From: Aureisphaera sp963669405
GTDB taxonomy: Bacteria; Bacteroidota; Bacteroidia; Flavobacteriales; Flavobacteriaceae
Direction: 5' to 3'
NCBI GenBank assembly: GCA_963669405.2
Contig: CAXXHF010000002.1
Span: 1,550,001 to 1,614,000, forward strand
DNA: 64,000 nucleotides
The notes below the pieces were generated by a model, which saw only the letters and a list, made by a program, of their open reading frames with translations, did not search any database and was not told the DNA's origin. The position numbers and the translations under genes are program-made. Position 1 is the first letter of the stretch; each line of letters begins with the position of its first letter. This document shows, in pieces, positions 34,612 to 43,543 of this stretch.

Positions 34612-35382
34612 ATGATTTATCACTACCACGAAGTCCCTATTTTTTATGAAGTGATTGGAACTGGTCCAGTTATGGTTCTACTACATGGATTTCTGGAAAG
34701 TAGCAGTATGTGGAAAGAAATTGCCCCAATTCTTTCTGAAAATCATACCATTATATACATAGACCTTCCCGGTCATGGAAAAAGTGAGGTCATAGATACG
34801 GTACACTCTATGGAACTTATGGCAGATGTTGTCTATGAGCTATTGAAACATGAAAAAATAGAAAAAGCCAAACTTGTAGGACATTCTATGGGAGGATATG
34901 TGGCGCTGGCGTTGCTAGAGAAACATTCGGACATCATTGAGCATCTAGTACTATTGAATTCAACTACCTATATGGATAGTGATCATAGAAAACAACAACG
35001 AGAAAGGGCATTACGATTTATAGAAAAGGAAAAGGACATTGTTATTAGTATGGCCATTTCCAATCTTTTTTCCCCCGAAGCTAGAATAACTTACACTTCA
35101 GAAATTGAAAAACTTAAAGAAGAGGCCCTTATTTTTCCTATAGAAGGTATTACTGCTGCCATTAGAGGAATGAAGGATAGAAAGGATAGAACAAAACTTA
35201 TGCGGGTGTTCAATAAAAAGAAGACTCTCATTTGTGGGGACAAAGATCCCATTGTGCCTTTGGAAATATCTAAAGCCATTTCTAAAGAAACGCATGCTGA
35301 TCTCAAAATTTTAGATGGAAGTCATATGAGTTGGATTGAAAACAAGGAAGAAATTGTTAAAATTTTGCATTTAATCGAATAA
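34612..35382 (+). CDS. alpha/beta hydrolase
   Basis: About 256 residues from the ATG at 34612 (MIYHYHEVPIFYEVIGTGPV). The frame is open upstream to 34420, but that part is antisense to brnQ and lacks family features. The oxyanion-hole region is VLLHGFLESSSMWKEI, the nucleophile Ser is in VGHSMGGYVALALL, the Asp in CGDKDPIVPLE and the His in DGSHMSWIENKEE. The substrate is unknown. It is cytoplasmic. Its promoter must lie in the short gap or inside the start of brnQ. Confidence 0.88.
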   Translation: MIYHYHEVPIFYEVIGTGPVMVLLHGFLESSSMWKEIAPILSENHTIIYIDLPGHGKSEVIDTVHSMELMADVVYELLKHEKIEKAKLVGHSMGGYVALALLEKHSDIIEHLVLLNSTTYMDSDHRKQQRERALRFIEKEKDIVISMAISNLFSPEARITYTSEIEKLKEEALIFPIEGITAAIRGMKDRKDRTKLMRVFNKKKTLICGDKDPIVPLEISKAISKETHADLKILDGSHMSWIENKEEIVKILHLIE

Positions 35383-35446
35383 ATTTACTTTTAATCGATT
35401 TTATATAATTTTTTTATTTACATTTAATGCACCAAATCAACCACCC

Positions 35447-35716
35447 ATGAGAGTCGAATCCCCAAAAAAGTCGTTTACCTTATCTGGTATCTTATGCAGT
35501 ACGTTAGGCCATGATTATGTGGTATCCCGTAAAATCACTAACCACATCAATGAGTATCAGTGCACTAATTGTGGTAAGGAGGTTACCGATAATTTTTCTG
35601 GCCGTCTGGAAAGCCTAACTTTTAAAACCAAGGAACTTAATACTTCACTTGCTAATTTTTTCCAAAAAAAATTGAAGCGTAAATTTTCTGTCACTTATGA
35701 AAAAGCTAATCTGTAA
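35447..35716 (+). CDS. small CHCC zinc-ribbon protein (first of a tandem pair)
   Basis: An 89-residue protein with C-x4-H (LCSTLGHDY) and a CxxC pair (EYQCTNCGKEVTDN), a likely four-ligand zinc site. The C-terminal third is basic (FFQKKLKRKF). It resembles the DUF1660 family of short proteins, often seen in phages, though nothing else phage-like is nearby. It shares the layout GH(D/N)-(Y/F)...EYQC..C...T...G....LT with the next gene, which it overlaps by 20 bases. The function is unknown; nucleic-acid or protein binding is plausible. Confidence 0.7.
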   Translation: MRVESPKKSFTLSGILCSTLGHDYVVSRKITNHINEYQCTNCGKEVTDNFSGRLESLTFKTKELNTSLANFFQKKLKRKFSVTYEKANL

Positions 35717-35900
35717 ACTTGTAGGACACAATTTTATCTCATTAAAAAATAAAGATTCACAAATTCGTGAATATCAATGTTCTTGTTGTAAACAGAAGTA
35801 TACAGAAGATGGCTATGGACAAATTGTAAAGCTTACCAAATATTGGGAAGAAAACAATTCACTCTTCGAGCAGCACTTTAAAAAAAGAAAAGCAATTTAA
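35697..35900 (+). CDS. small CHCC zinc-ribbon protein (second of a tandem pair)
   Basis: A 67-residue paralog of the preceding protein: MKKLICKLVGHNFISLKNK with C-x4-H, then REYQCSCCKQKYTEDGYGQ with CxxC, then a charged C-terminus (QHFKKRKAI). It starts inside the end of the upstream gene in another frame and overlaps the convergent thiL stop by 4 bases. The pair probably arose by local duplication and is translated from one message. Confidence 0.7.
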   Translation: MKKLICKLVGHNFISLKNKDSQIREYQCSCCKQKYTEDGYGQIVKLTKYWEENNSLFEQHFKKRKAI

Positions 35901-36952
35901 GAATCTCCACTTATAGAATTCCAACCTCGAGCAATTAAAGGAATTTTGGTGTTAGCTCGGGTTACCAGATGCATTCCCTCCTTTTCGTCAGTGATATGAC
36001 CAATAACCGTTAAATTAGGATTGGCTTTAATCTTAGGAAAATCTTCAGTTTTAATAGTGAAAAGTAATTCATAATCTTCACCTCCGCTTAATGCAACTGT
36101 AGTACTATCCAATTCAAATTCTTCACAAGTAGCAATCACTTGAGGATCTAAAGGAATTTTATCTTCATACATATTACACCCAACTTTAGAGTTTTTACAA
36201 ATATGGATGATCTCACTAGATAACCCATCACTTATATCTATCATAGCTGTTGGGGTTACTTCAAGGTCTCCCAATAGTTTTTGTATATCTTTTCTGGCTT
36301 CAGGTTTTAACTGTCGTTCTACCAAATAGGTATAATTGTCCAATTCTGGTTGTGCGTTTGGGTTTGCCTGAAATACTTGTTTCTCCCTTTCCAGTACCTG
36401 TAATCCTAAATAAGCTGCCCCCAGATCACCTGTCAATACCAATAAATCATTCTCTCCAGCTCCATTTCTATAGACAACCTTATCCTTGGCTACTTCACCT
36501 AAAGCAGTAATGCTAATCATTAATCCTGAAGTTGAAGAAGTGGTATCTCCTCCAATGATGTCTACATCATATAAATGAGCTGCAGTTTTAATACCATTGT
36601 ACAATTCTTCAATAGCTTCTACTGGAAACCTATTAGAAACTGCAATGGAAACAGTAATTTGTTTAGCAACGGCATTCATGGCATAAACATCACTCAAGTT
36701 TACCATTACCGCCTTGTATCCTAAATGTTTTAAAGGCATATAACTTAGATCGAAATGCACCCCCTCTAACAATAAATCTGTTGTTACCACTTGTTGCATT
36801 CCCTCTTCGGTCGAAATTACAGCAGCATCATCTCCAATCCCATAAACGGTAGAAGTATGTTTCACTTCAATATGCTTGGTAAGGTGATCTATAAGTCCAA
36901 ATTCGCCCAATTCTGAAATGGGTGTTCTAGCCTGATTTTTATCTTCGAACAT
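35897..36952 (-). CDS. thiL: thiamine-monophosphate kinase
   Basis: A 351-residue ATP-dependent kinase that makes thiamine diphosphate from thiamine monophosphate, the last step of the pathway. It has GEFGLIDHLT, the metal/nucleotide-binding VYGIGDDAAVI, DLLLEGVHFDL, IIGGDTTSSTSGLMISITA, and ALSGGEDYELLFTI near the C-terminus. Normal length and layout. No other thiamine gene is in the window. A TATTTTTG box lies at 36978-36971, 18 bases before the ATG. Confidence 0.94.
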   Translation of the reverse strand: MFEDKNQARTPISELGEFGLIDHLTKHIEVKHTSTVYGIGDDAAVISTEEGMQQVVTTDLLLEGVHFDLSYMPLKHLGYKAVMVNLSDVYAMNAVAKQITVSIAVSNRFPVEAIEELYNGIKTAAHLYDVDIIGGDTTSSTSGLMISITALGEVAKDKVVYRNGAGENDLLVLTGDLGAAYLGLQVLEREKQVFQANPNAQPELDNYTYLVERQLKPEARKDIQKLLGDLEVTPTAMIDISDGLSSEIIHICKNSKVGCNMYEDKIPLDPQVIATCEEFELDSTTVALSGGEDYELLFTIKTEDFPKIKANPNLTVIGHITDEKEGMHLVTRANTKIPLIARGWNSISGDS

Positions 36953-36970
36953 AGCCTTTAATTAATGCGG

Positions 36971-36978
36971 CAAAAATA
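36971..36978 (-). promoter_or_regulatory. -7 box match for thiL
   Basis: TATTTTTG on the minus strand matches TAnnTTTG exactly and lies 18 bases before the ATG. No good -33 TTG is seen at 19-21 bases. No thiamine riboswitch is recognisable. Confidence 0.35.
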
Positions 36979-37122
36979 CAGCTTAAAAATGAAGTTGCCA
37001 TCCTAGCAGATTATTAATTTATAGAAGTATACAAGTCTTATTTTATAAAAGCAGACCAGCTTGCAAACAAGTTTAACTAATTTGTAATTAAATCTTACCG
37101 CAAAAAAATTAACTTAGAAACT

Positions 37123-38382
37123 ATGCAAAGGGCCGTAGCTATATTTTTCATCCTTATCATGAACATTTGTTGTTCCAGTGATGATGATTCGCGAGGATCT
37201 TCTGGCAGTAATTCCGGCAGTAATGGAAATGACACAGAAGACCCCATAGCATATGATCCAAATACAGTCCTTTCATTTACTCCTTGCGTCAATGGAAATG
37301 CAGGCTATTTTAACTGTAATGGATTTGATCTCATTAGTCACATCCCCATTTCATTTTTTAATGCAGAAAGCGCCAATGATTGTTGGGGATGGACGGACAC
37401 AACTACTGGAAAAGAGTATGCCCTTTTAGGGCTTTCTAATGGAACCGCTTTTATTGATATCTCAGATTCTGAAAACCCTGTTTATTTAGGAAAGCTTCCT
37501 TCAACTTCCTTTAGCAATCCATGGCGGGATCTAAAAGTATACAATGACCATGTTTTTATTGTGAGTGAAGGTGATGGTCATGGTATGCAAGTGTTTAATT
37601 TAACTCATTTGCGAAATGTAGAAAATCCGCCTGTTACCTTTAGCATGGATACCCATTTCACAGGATTTGACAATGCTCATAATATTGTAATTAATGAAGA
37701 TACAGGTTATGCTTATGTGGTTGGTTCAGATTTACACAATGGAGGCCCCATATTCTTAAATATTCAGGACCCCTTAAATCCAATTGATGAAGGTGGGTAT
37801 AGTATGGACAATTATACTCATGACGCACAAGTGGTTACCTATCAAGGACCAGATACTGAACACACAGGGAAAGAAATTTTTATTGGCAGCAATGAAAACA
37901 AATTGGCCATTGTGGATGTTTCTGACAAAAGCAACCCTCAAAACATTGCTATTTTATCTTATCTACAGACTGGGTTTACACACCAAGGTTGGTTTACTAA
38001 TGATCAACGTTATTTTCTATTGGGAGATGAATTTGATGAAATTGATTTCGGGATGAATTCGAGAACAATCGTATTGGATTTATTAGACTTAGACAATCCA
38101 CAACTTCATTTCAATTACCTAGGACAGACCTCCGCCATAGACCACAATGGATACATAAAAGGAAATCTTTTTTATCAAGCAAATTATACGGGCGGAATGC
38201 GGGTTATGGATATTTCTAATATAGCCAACGAAGAAATGACAGAACTTGGATATTTTGACACCTTCCCTTTCAATAATGCCACAAGTTTTGATGGTGCTTG
38301 GAATGTGTATCCATTCTTAAATAGTGGTAATATTATTATAAGTGATATAGACAAAGGACTATTCATTGTTAGAAAAAATTGA
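37123..38382 (+). CDS. choice-of-anchor B family lipoprotein
   Basis: A 419-residue beta-propeller lipoprotein. The signal peptide ends at a Cys-Cys (MNICCSSDDD), and the acidic SSDDD after the lipidated Cys matches the surface-export signal of Bacteroidota lipoproteins. The body (about 60-419) has LVIVD-type repeats and is the first of four paralogs, sharing WGWTD, WRDLKVYNDH, DGHGMQVF, NAHNIVINEDTGYA, THDAQVV, THQGWF and DHNGY. It has no T9SS domain, so it is held by lipid. TIGR04312-type proteins have no established function. A metal or redox role is inferred only from the neighbours. Confidence 0.88.
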   Translation: MQRAVAIFFILIMNICCSSDDDSRGSSGSNSGSNGNDTEDPIAYDPNTVLSFTPCVNGNAGYFNCNGFDLISHIPISFFNAESANDCWGWTDTTTGKEYALLGLSNGTAFIDISDSENPVYLGKLPSTSFSNPWRDLKVYNDHVFIVSEGDGHGMQVFNLTHLRNVENPPVTFSMDTHFTGFDNAHNIVINEDTGYAYVVGSDLHNGGPIFLNIQDPLNPIDEGGYSMDNYTHDAQVVTYQGPDTEHTGKEIFIGSNENKLAIVDVSDKSNPQNIAILSYLQTGFTHQGWFTNDQRYFLLGDEFDEIDFGMNSRTIVLDLLDLDNPQLHFNYLGQTSAIDHNGYIKGNLFYQANYTGGMRVMDISNIANEEMTELGYFDTFPFNNATSFDGAWNVYPFLNSGNIIISDIDKGLFIVRKN

Positions 38383-38589
38383 ACAAAAAGATCAATTTAA
38401 TTTCTCATAATTTCCAATAAATTTTTCTCATAAAGTTGTTTCAAAAGTCCATCAAATTGTAGGGTAGGCTTCAAAAAAGATGTTTCCTGAAGAAAGTTTA
38501 CCCTTCTCATTCAGTTCACTAGACTCCTAAAAATCTCATATATAGGGTACATATATAGGTATTTAACGCTTTTGCTCGGTTTATTTTGT

Positions 38590-38597
38590 TAGATTTG
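38590..38597 (+). promoter_or_regulatory. -7 box match upstream of the second choice-of-anchor B gene
   Basis: TAGATTTG matches TAnnTTTG exactly, 30 bases before the ATG. The nearest TTTTG is only 15 bases upstream (38570-38574), shorter than usual, so the promoter is uncertain. The remainder of the 245-base gap shows nothing recognisable. Confidence 0.35.
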
Positions 38598-38627
38598 GTC
38601 GCATTTTATCAAAATCAATCAAGAAAA

Positions 38628-40067
38628 ATGAAAAAATCAATACTCAAATTAACCTGTCTCTTATTTACGGTTTCAGCACTTGCCCAAACACCTTGTGTAG
38701 GTGGAATGGCTGGAACATATCCTTGTGACGGTTATGATTTACAATCTTTTATACCCTGGACTACATTTGGAGCTTCTAATGCAAATGATTCTTGGGGGTG
38801 GACAGACCCTCAGGACGGTACAGAATATGCTCTTGTTGGTGTTGATAATGGAGTAGCATTTGTAGACATATCAGATCCTGTAAACCCGTTATACTTAGGA
38901 AAGCTTCCTACACATACCAGTTCCAGTCTTTGGAGGGATGTAAAAGTTTACAACAATTATGCATTTGTAGTGAGTGAAGCTGGAGGACATGGAATGCAAG
39001 TATTCGATTTAACACGTTTACGAGATGTTACTAATGCTCCGGAAACTTTTACAGAAGATGCACATTATAGTGGTTTTGGAAGTGCGCACAATGTGGTGAT
39101 CAATGAAAGTGCTGGATATGCCTATGGAGTAGGTACTAGTACTTTTAATGGAGGGCCTCATTTTGTGGATATTTCAGATCCTTTAAATCCAGTAGGAGCT
39201 GGAGGATATAGTTTAGGCGACTATAGTCATGATGGTCAGGTTGTTACTTATAATGGACCCGACACTGACTATACAGGACACGAGATCTATATAGGGAGCA
39301 ATGAAACAGTGGTAGTAATTGCAGATATTACAGACAAATCAAATCCCGTTACCATTTCTACCATAGGATATACTAATATCGCTTATACCCATCAAGGTTG
39401 GTTTACAGATGACCATAAATATTTCATCTTAGGTGATGAAATTGATGAATTGAATTTTGGGTTCAACACCCGTAATATCATTTTTGATTTTAGTGATCTA
39501 GACAATCCTCAGTTTCATTTTGATTATACTGGACCTACTCCTGCTACAGACCATAATGTCTACGCAAAAGGTGACAAACTTTACCTTGCTAACTATAAAG
39601 CAGGTATCCGTGTGATTGATATTTCAGACATAGATAATGGGAATGCCACTGAAATTGGATACTTTGACATTTATCCTAACAACAACAATGCTGGATATGA
39701 TGGAGCTTGGAATGTATACCCTTACTTTGATAGCGGAAACATCCTAATTTCCTCACTTCAGTATGGTGATGCAAGTTATATTGGAGGAATGCACATCATT
39801 AAAGAATCAGAACCATTGGCTACAGAAGATTTTAATTTAGAGAATGAACTTGCTGTTTATCCAAACCCAAGTAGCCAAACAATAACAATTAGTACTGAGC
39901 AGACTAATATTGAAAGTTTAGTGATTTTTGATGTGTTAGGAAAAGTACTTATGGAAAAGAACAACATAGGGAATACTTCAGAAACCCTAGATATTTCGGC
40001 ACTGTCCGCAGGTATCTATTATGTGAATGTAAATAATCAATCAACCAAAAGAATAATAAAAGAATAA
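38628..40067 (+). CDS. choice-of-anchor B family protein, T9SS-secreted
   Basis: About 479 residues from the ATG at 38628, which yields a proper signal peptide (MKKSILKLTCLLFTVSALAQ). A 14-codon upstream extension is rejected. The propeller body (about 20-395) carries the same conserved blocks as its neighbours (WGWTDPQDG, GGHGMQVFDLTRLR, SAHNVVIN, SHDGQVV, THQGWF, DHNVY). A type A T9SS sorting domain follows (AVYPNPSSQTITIS to STKRIIKE). The mature protein is expected outside the cell or on its surface. A TAGATTTG box lies at 38590-38597. Confidence 0.88.
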   Translation: MKKSILKLTCLLFTVSALAQTPCVGGMAGTYPCDGYDLQSFIPWTTFGASNANDSWGWTDPQDGTEYALVGVDNGVAFVDISDPVNPLYLGKLPTHTSSSLWRDVKVYNNYAFVVSEAGGHGMQVFDLTRLRDVTNAPETFTEDAHYSGFGSAHNVVINESAGYAYGVGTSTFNGGPHFVDISDPLNPVGAGGYSLGDYSHDGQVVTYNGPDTDYTGHEIYIGSNETVVVIADITDKSNPVTISTIGYTNIAYTHQGWFTDDHKYFILGDEIDELNFGFNTRNIIFDFSDLDNPQFHFDYTGPTPATDHNVYAKGDKLYLANYKAGIRVIDISDIDNGNATEIGYFDIYPNNNNAGYDGAWNVYPYFDSGNILISSLQYGDASYIGGMHIIKESEPLATEDFNLENELAVYPNPSSQTITISTEQTNIESLVIFDVLGKVLMEKNNIGNTSETLDISALSAGIYYVNVNNQSTKRIIKE

Positions 40068-40086
40068 TAAACCCAAATAAACAATC

Positions 40087-42006
40087 ATGAAAAACCTACT
40101 ATTAATTTTTGCAGCATTTTCTTTTCAATTTGCTGTAGCGCAGACACCCTGTTCTGGTGGAACCGCAGGAACTTACCCATGTAATGGCTATGATTTACAA
40201 TCACATCTTAGTTTAGGTGATCTAAACGCTGGTGCTGGAAACGATTCTTGGGGATGGACCGATGCGCTCGACGGAAAAGAATATGCTATTATAGGATTGA
40301 ATAACGGAACAGCATTTATTGATGTTTCAGATCCTGTAAACCCTGTATACCTAGGGAAATTACCAACACACACAAGCAGTAGTTCATGGAGAGATGTAAA
40401 AGTTTACAACAACCATGCTTTTGTAGTAAGTGAAGCTGGAGGACACGGAATGCAGGTATTCGATTTAACTCGCTTGAGAAATGTGGCCAGCCCACCAGAA
40501 ACATTTACAGAAGACGCCCATTATAATGGATTTGGTAGTGCACACAATATTGTAATTAATGAAGATTCTGGATATGCATATCCGGTAGGAGCCAGTGATT
40601 TTAATGGAGGCCCCATTTTCATTAATATACAAGATCCCCTAAACCCAGTTGGTGAAGGTGGATATGGAACAGATGCCTACAGTCATGATGCGCAGGTTGT
40701 CACCTACAATGGTCCAGACACTGACCACACAGGAAAAGAAATCCTAATTGGTAGTAATGCTGATGAAGTAGTTATTGTAGACATTACCGACAAATCGAAC
40801 CCACAAAACCTTTCTACTATTTCTTACAGCAATGTAGGATACACACACCAGGGATGGTTTACAGAGGACCATAGATATTTTATTCTAGGTGACGAAACTG
40901 ACGAATTAGGTAATGGATTTAACACAAGAACGATTGTTTTTGATTTTGAAGACTTGGACAATCCTCAACTTGATTTTAGCTATACAGGACCAACAGCAGC
41001 CATTGACCACAATGGATATGTAAAAGGAAACAAATATTACCTAGCCAACTACCGAGCAGGAATTCGAGTTATTGACATCACAAACATTGGAAGTGGAACT
41101 ATTGTTGAGGAAGGTTTTTTCGACACTTACCCAGCTTCCGATAGTGCTGCATTTGATGGTGCTTGGAGTGTATACCCTTACTTTGGAAGTGGAAATATTG
41201 TGATTAGTGATATTAACCGAGGATTCTTTTTGGTAAAAGCATCTGCTCCTGATGGTTCGGCTCCTACGGCCGTTTGTCAAGACTTTACCGCAGAACTTGA
41301 TGCCAATGGTGAAGTAATTGTTGCGGGAAGCTCTGTAGATGGTGGATCTAGTGATGACAGTGGATCTTACACGATTACCTTAAGTGAAAACTCATTTGAT
41401 TGTGATGATTTAGGAGATCATACCGTAACTGTTACCGTAACAGACCCTTCAGGAAATACAGATACTTGTACTGCTACAATTACAGTAGTTGATGCCATGG
41501 GACCTCAATTTGGAGATTGTCATCAGGATGAAACTGTTACCACAGATACAGGGAGCACTACCTATACCTTACCAGATTATGTTGCTGACGGAGATGTTGT
41601 TGCTACAGATAACTGTACTCCTAGTGTAACGATTACACAAGATCCTGTTTCGGGAACAGAATTGGCAATAGGGACACACACTATTTCTTTTGAAACTACA
41701 GATGCCGAAGGAAATACAAGCAATTGTTCTTTTGTTTTAACTGTAGAAGAACCTCTTGCAGTTTCTGATTCTGCTTTAGAAAGCGGGCTATCTATTTTCC
41801 CAAATCCATCATCAAGTGAAATTACTGTGGTTTCTAAAAACCAAAATATTAGCAGTATCGCTGTATTTGATGTAAGTGGAAAAAGATTAATCGATGTAAA
41901 TAACATTGATTTAGAAAGACAAAACATTAATATTTCCTCCTTAGCAGAAGGAATATATTTTGTAAATATTAACAACCTTATAACTAAAAGAATCGTAAAG
42001 AAATAA
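40087..42006 (+). CDS. choice-of-anchor B protein with HYR-type domains, T9SS-secreted
   Basis: A 639-residue protein with a signal peptide (MKNLLLIFAAFSFQFAVAQ) and the propeller body of the family (about 20-390). Two HYR-like Ig domains follow (about 395-560: APTAVCQDFTAELDANGE, CTATITVVDAMGPQF, CSFVLTVEEP). A type A T9SS sorting domain ends the protein (LSIFPNPSSSEITV to ITKRIVKK). The start is 19 bases after the previous gene, so the two are co-transcribed. It is the longest of the four paralogs because of the extra domains, which often serve as spacers or adhesion modules. Confidence 0.88.
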   Translation: MKNLLLIFAAFSFQFAVAQTPCSGGTAGTYPCNGYDLQSHLSLGDLNAGAGNDSWGWTDALDGKEYAIIGLNNGTAFIDVSDPVNPVYLGKLPTHTSSSSWRDVKVYNNHAFVVSEAGGHGMQVFDLTRLRNVASPPETFTEDAHYNGFGSAHNIVINEDSGYAYPVGASDFNGGPIFINIQDPLNPVGEGGYGTDAYSHDAQVVTYNGPDTDHTGKEILIGSNADEVVIVDITDKSNPQNLSTISYSNVGYTHQGWFTEDHRYFILGDETDELGNGFNTRTIVFDFEDLDNPQLDFSYTGPTAAIDHNGYVKGNKYYLANYRAGIRVIDITNIGSGTIVEEGFFDTYPASDSAAFDGAWSVYPYFGSGNIVISDINRGFFLVKASAPDGSAPTAVCQDFTAELDANGEVIVAGSSVDGGSSDDSGSYTITLSENSFDCDDLGDHTVTVTVTDPSGNTDTCTATITVVDAMGPQFGDCHQDETVTTDTGSTTYTLPDYVADGDVVATDNCTPSVTITQDPVSGTELAIGTHTISFETTDAEGNTSNCSFVLTVEEPLAVSDSALESGLSIFPNPSSSEITVVSKNQNISSIAVFDVSGKRLIDVNNIDLERQNINISSLAEGIYFVNINNLITKRIVKK

Positions 42007-42045
42007 GTCTTTAGTTGTAAATTTGTTAAGAAATTCATGTTTATA

Positions 42046-42080
42046 GACTAAATCATAACGATTTTCGTTATGATTTAGTC
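42046..42080. other. perfect 16-bp inverted repeat with 3-base loop
   Basis: gactaaatcataacga (42046-42061) pairs without mismatch with 42065-42080 around a TTT loop. It lies 40 bases after the stop at 42006 and 48 bases before the next start. No long T-run follows, so it is not a standard terminator; it may end transcription weakly, stabilise an mRNA end or bind a protein. Confidence 0.8.
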
Positions 42081-42127
42081 GTTAGCATGCAAAACCAAAT
42101 TATTAAGAACCTTAACTAAAAAATGAA

Positions 42128-43537
42128 ATGAAAAAGATTACTTCTGCATTAATTTTGCTTGCCACGTCCTTTACATTTGCACAAACCCCTTGTGTAGGTG
42201 GTATGGCAGATATATTCCCTTGTGATGGATACGACCTACAAGATAGAATAACAAGTTCAGCCATGGGCGCCTCTTTTGCCAATGACTCATGGGGATGGAC
42301 CGATCCTCAAGATGGAAAAGAATATGGTATCATTGGACTTAATAATGGTACTGGATTTGTTGATGTATCAGACCCAAACAATATTATATATCTAGGAAAG
42401 CTTCCTACACATACTTCTTCCAGTATTTGGAGAGACGTAAAAGTTTACAACAACCATGCTTTTATTGTAAGTGAAGCTGGCGGACACGGAATGCAGGTTT
42501 TCGATTTAACTCGTTTACGCAGTGTTACCAACCCACCAGAAACTTTTACAGAAGATGCTCACGAAGATAGTTTCGGAAGTGCGCATAACATTGTCATCAA
42601 TGAAGATACAGGTTATGCATATCCCGTAGGTACTAGTCTTTTTAGTGGAGGACCTATATTTATAAACATTCAAGATCCTGTAAATCCAGTTTTCGAAGGC
42701 GGATATGCCTTAGATGATTATAGTCATGATGCTCAAGTGGTTACATACAATGGCCCAGATACAGAACATGCTGGAAAAGAAATTATGATTGGAAGTAATG
42801 CCAATGAAGTTGTAGTTGTAGATATTACCGATAAGTCCAATCCAGTAAGCTTAGGTACCACTAGTTACCCTAATGTTGGGTACACGCACCAAGGATGGTT
42901 TACTGAAGACCAAAGATATTTTATTTTAGGTGATGAAGCCGACGAACAAAATTTTGGTTTCAATACCCGTACCATTGTCTTCGATCTTAGTGATTTAGAT
43001 GATCCACAATATGATTTTGAATATTCTGGAGATACAGCTGCTATAGATCACAATGGATATGTAGTGGGTGATAAATATTACTTGGCAAATTATGCAGCTG
43101 GAATGCGAGTATTGGACGTTAGTGATGTTGCCAATGACAATATTACACTAACTGGATATTTTGACACTTTCCCAAGTGGTAACAGTGCTAACTTTTCTGG
43201 AACCTGGAACGTATACCCATTCTTTGCTAGTGGTAACATTATCATGAGTGGAGATGCTGGTTTTACCTTAGTAAAGGAATCTGGACCTCTTTCTGTAGAA
43301 GATCTAGAGCAATCTAAATTTTCTATGTATCCTAATCCTGCTAAAAACAGTTTAACGATTGCTTCGGATAGTGAAGCGATTGTTCAAGTTGAAATTTTCA
43401 ATGTACTAGGTCAAAAAGTAATGGGTAATTCCTTTACATCCAGTTTATCTGAAACACTAAACATTTCAAAATTAAACACTGGAATGTACCTAGTTAAAAT
43501 AAACAATACAGCTACTAAGCGATTGGTAGTTAAATAA
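42128..43537 (+). CDS. choice-of-anchor B family protein, T9SS-secreted
   Basis: A 469-residue fourth paralog with a signal peptide (MKKITSALILLATSFTFAQ), a propeller body (about 20-385) with GGHGMQVFDLTRLR, SAHNIVINEDTGYAYPVG, SHDAQVVTYNGPDTEH, THQGWFTEDQRYF and DHNGYVVGD, and a type A T9SS sorting domain (FSMYPNPAKNSLTI to ATKRLVVK). The following gene starts 6 bases after its stop, so it leads a tight run of four genes with the MbnP/MbnH-like pair. This proximity makes it the propeller most likely to work with them. Confidence 0.88.
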   Translation: MKKITSALILLATSFTFAQTPCVGGMADIFPCDGYDLQDRITSSAMGASFANDSWGWTDPQDGKEYGIIGLNNGTGFVDVSDPNNIIYLGKLPTHTSSSIWRDVKVYNNHAFIVSEAGGHGMQVFDLTRLRSVTNPPETFTEDAHEDSFGSAHNIVINEDTGYAYPVGTSLFSGGPIFINIQDPVNPVFEGGYALDDYSHDAQVVTYNGPDTEHAGKEIMIGSNANEVVVVDITDKSNPVSLGTTSYPNVGYTHQGWFTEDQRYFILGDEADEQNFGFNTRTIVFDLSDLDDPQYDFEYSGDTAAIDHNGYVVGDKYYLANYAAGMRVLDVSDVANDNITLTGYFDTFPSGNSANFSGTWNVYPFFASGNIIMSGDAGFTLVKESGPLSVEDLEQSKFSMYPNPAKNSLTIASDSEAIVQVEIFNVLGQKVMGNSFTSSLSETLNISKLNTGMYLVKINNTATKRLVVK

Positions 43538-43543
43538 TAATAC

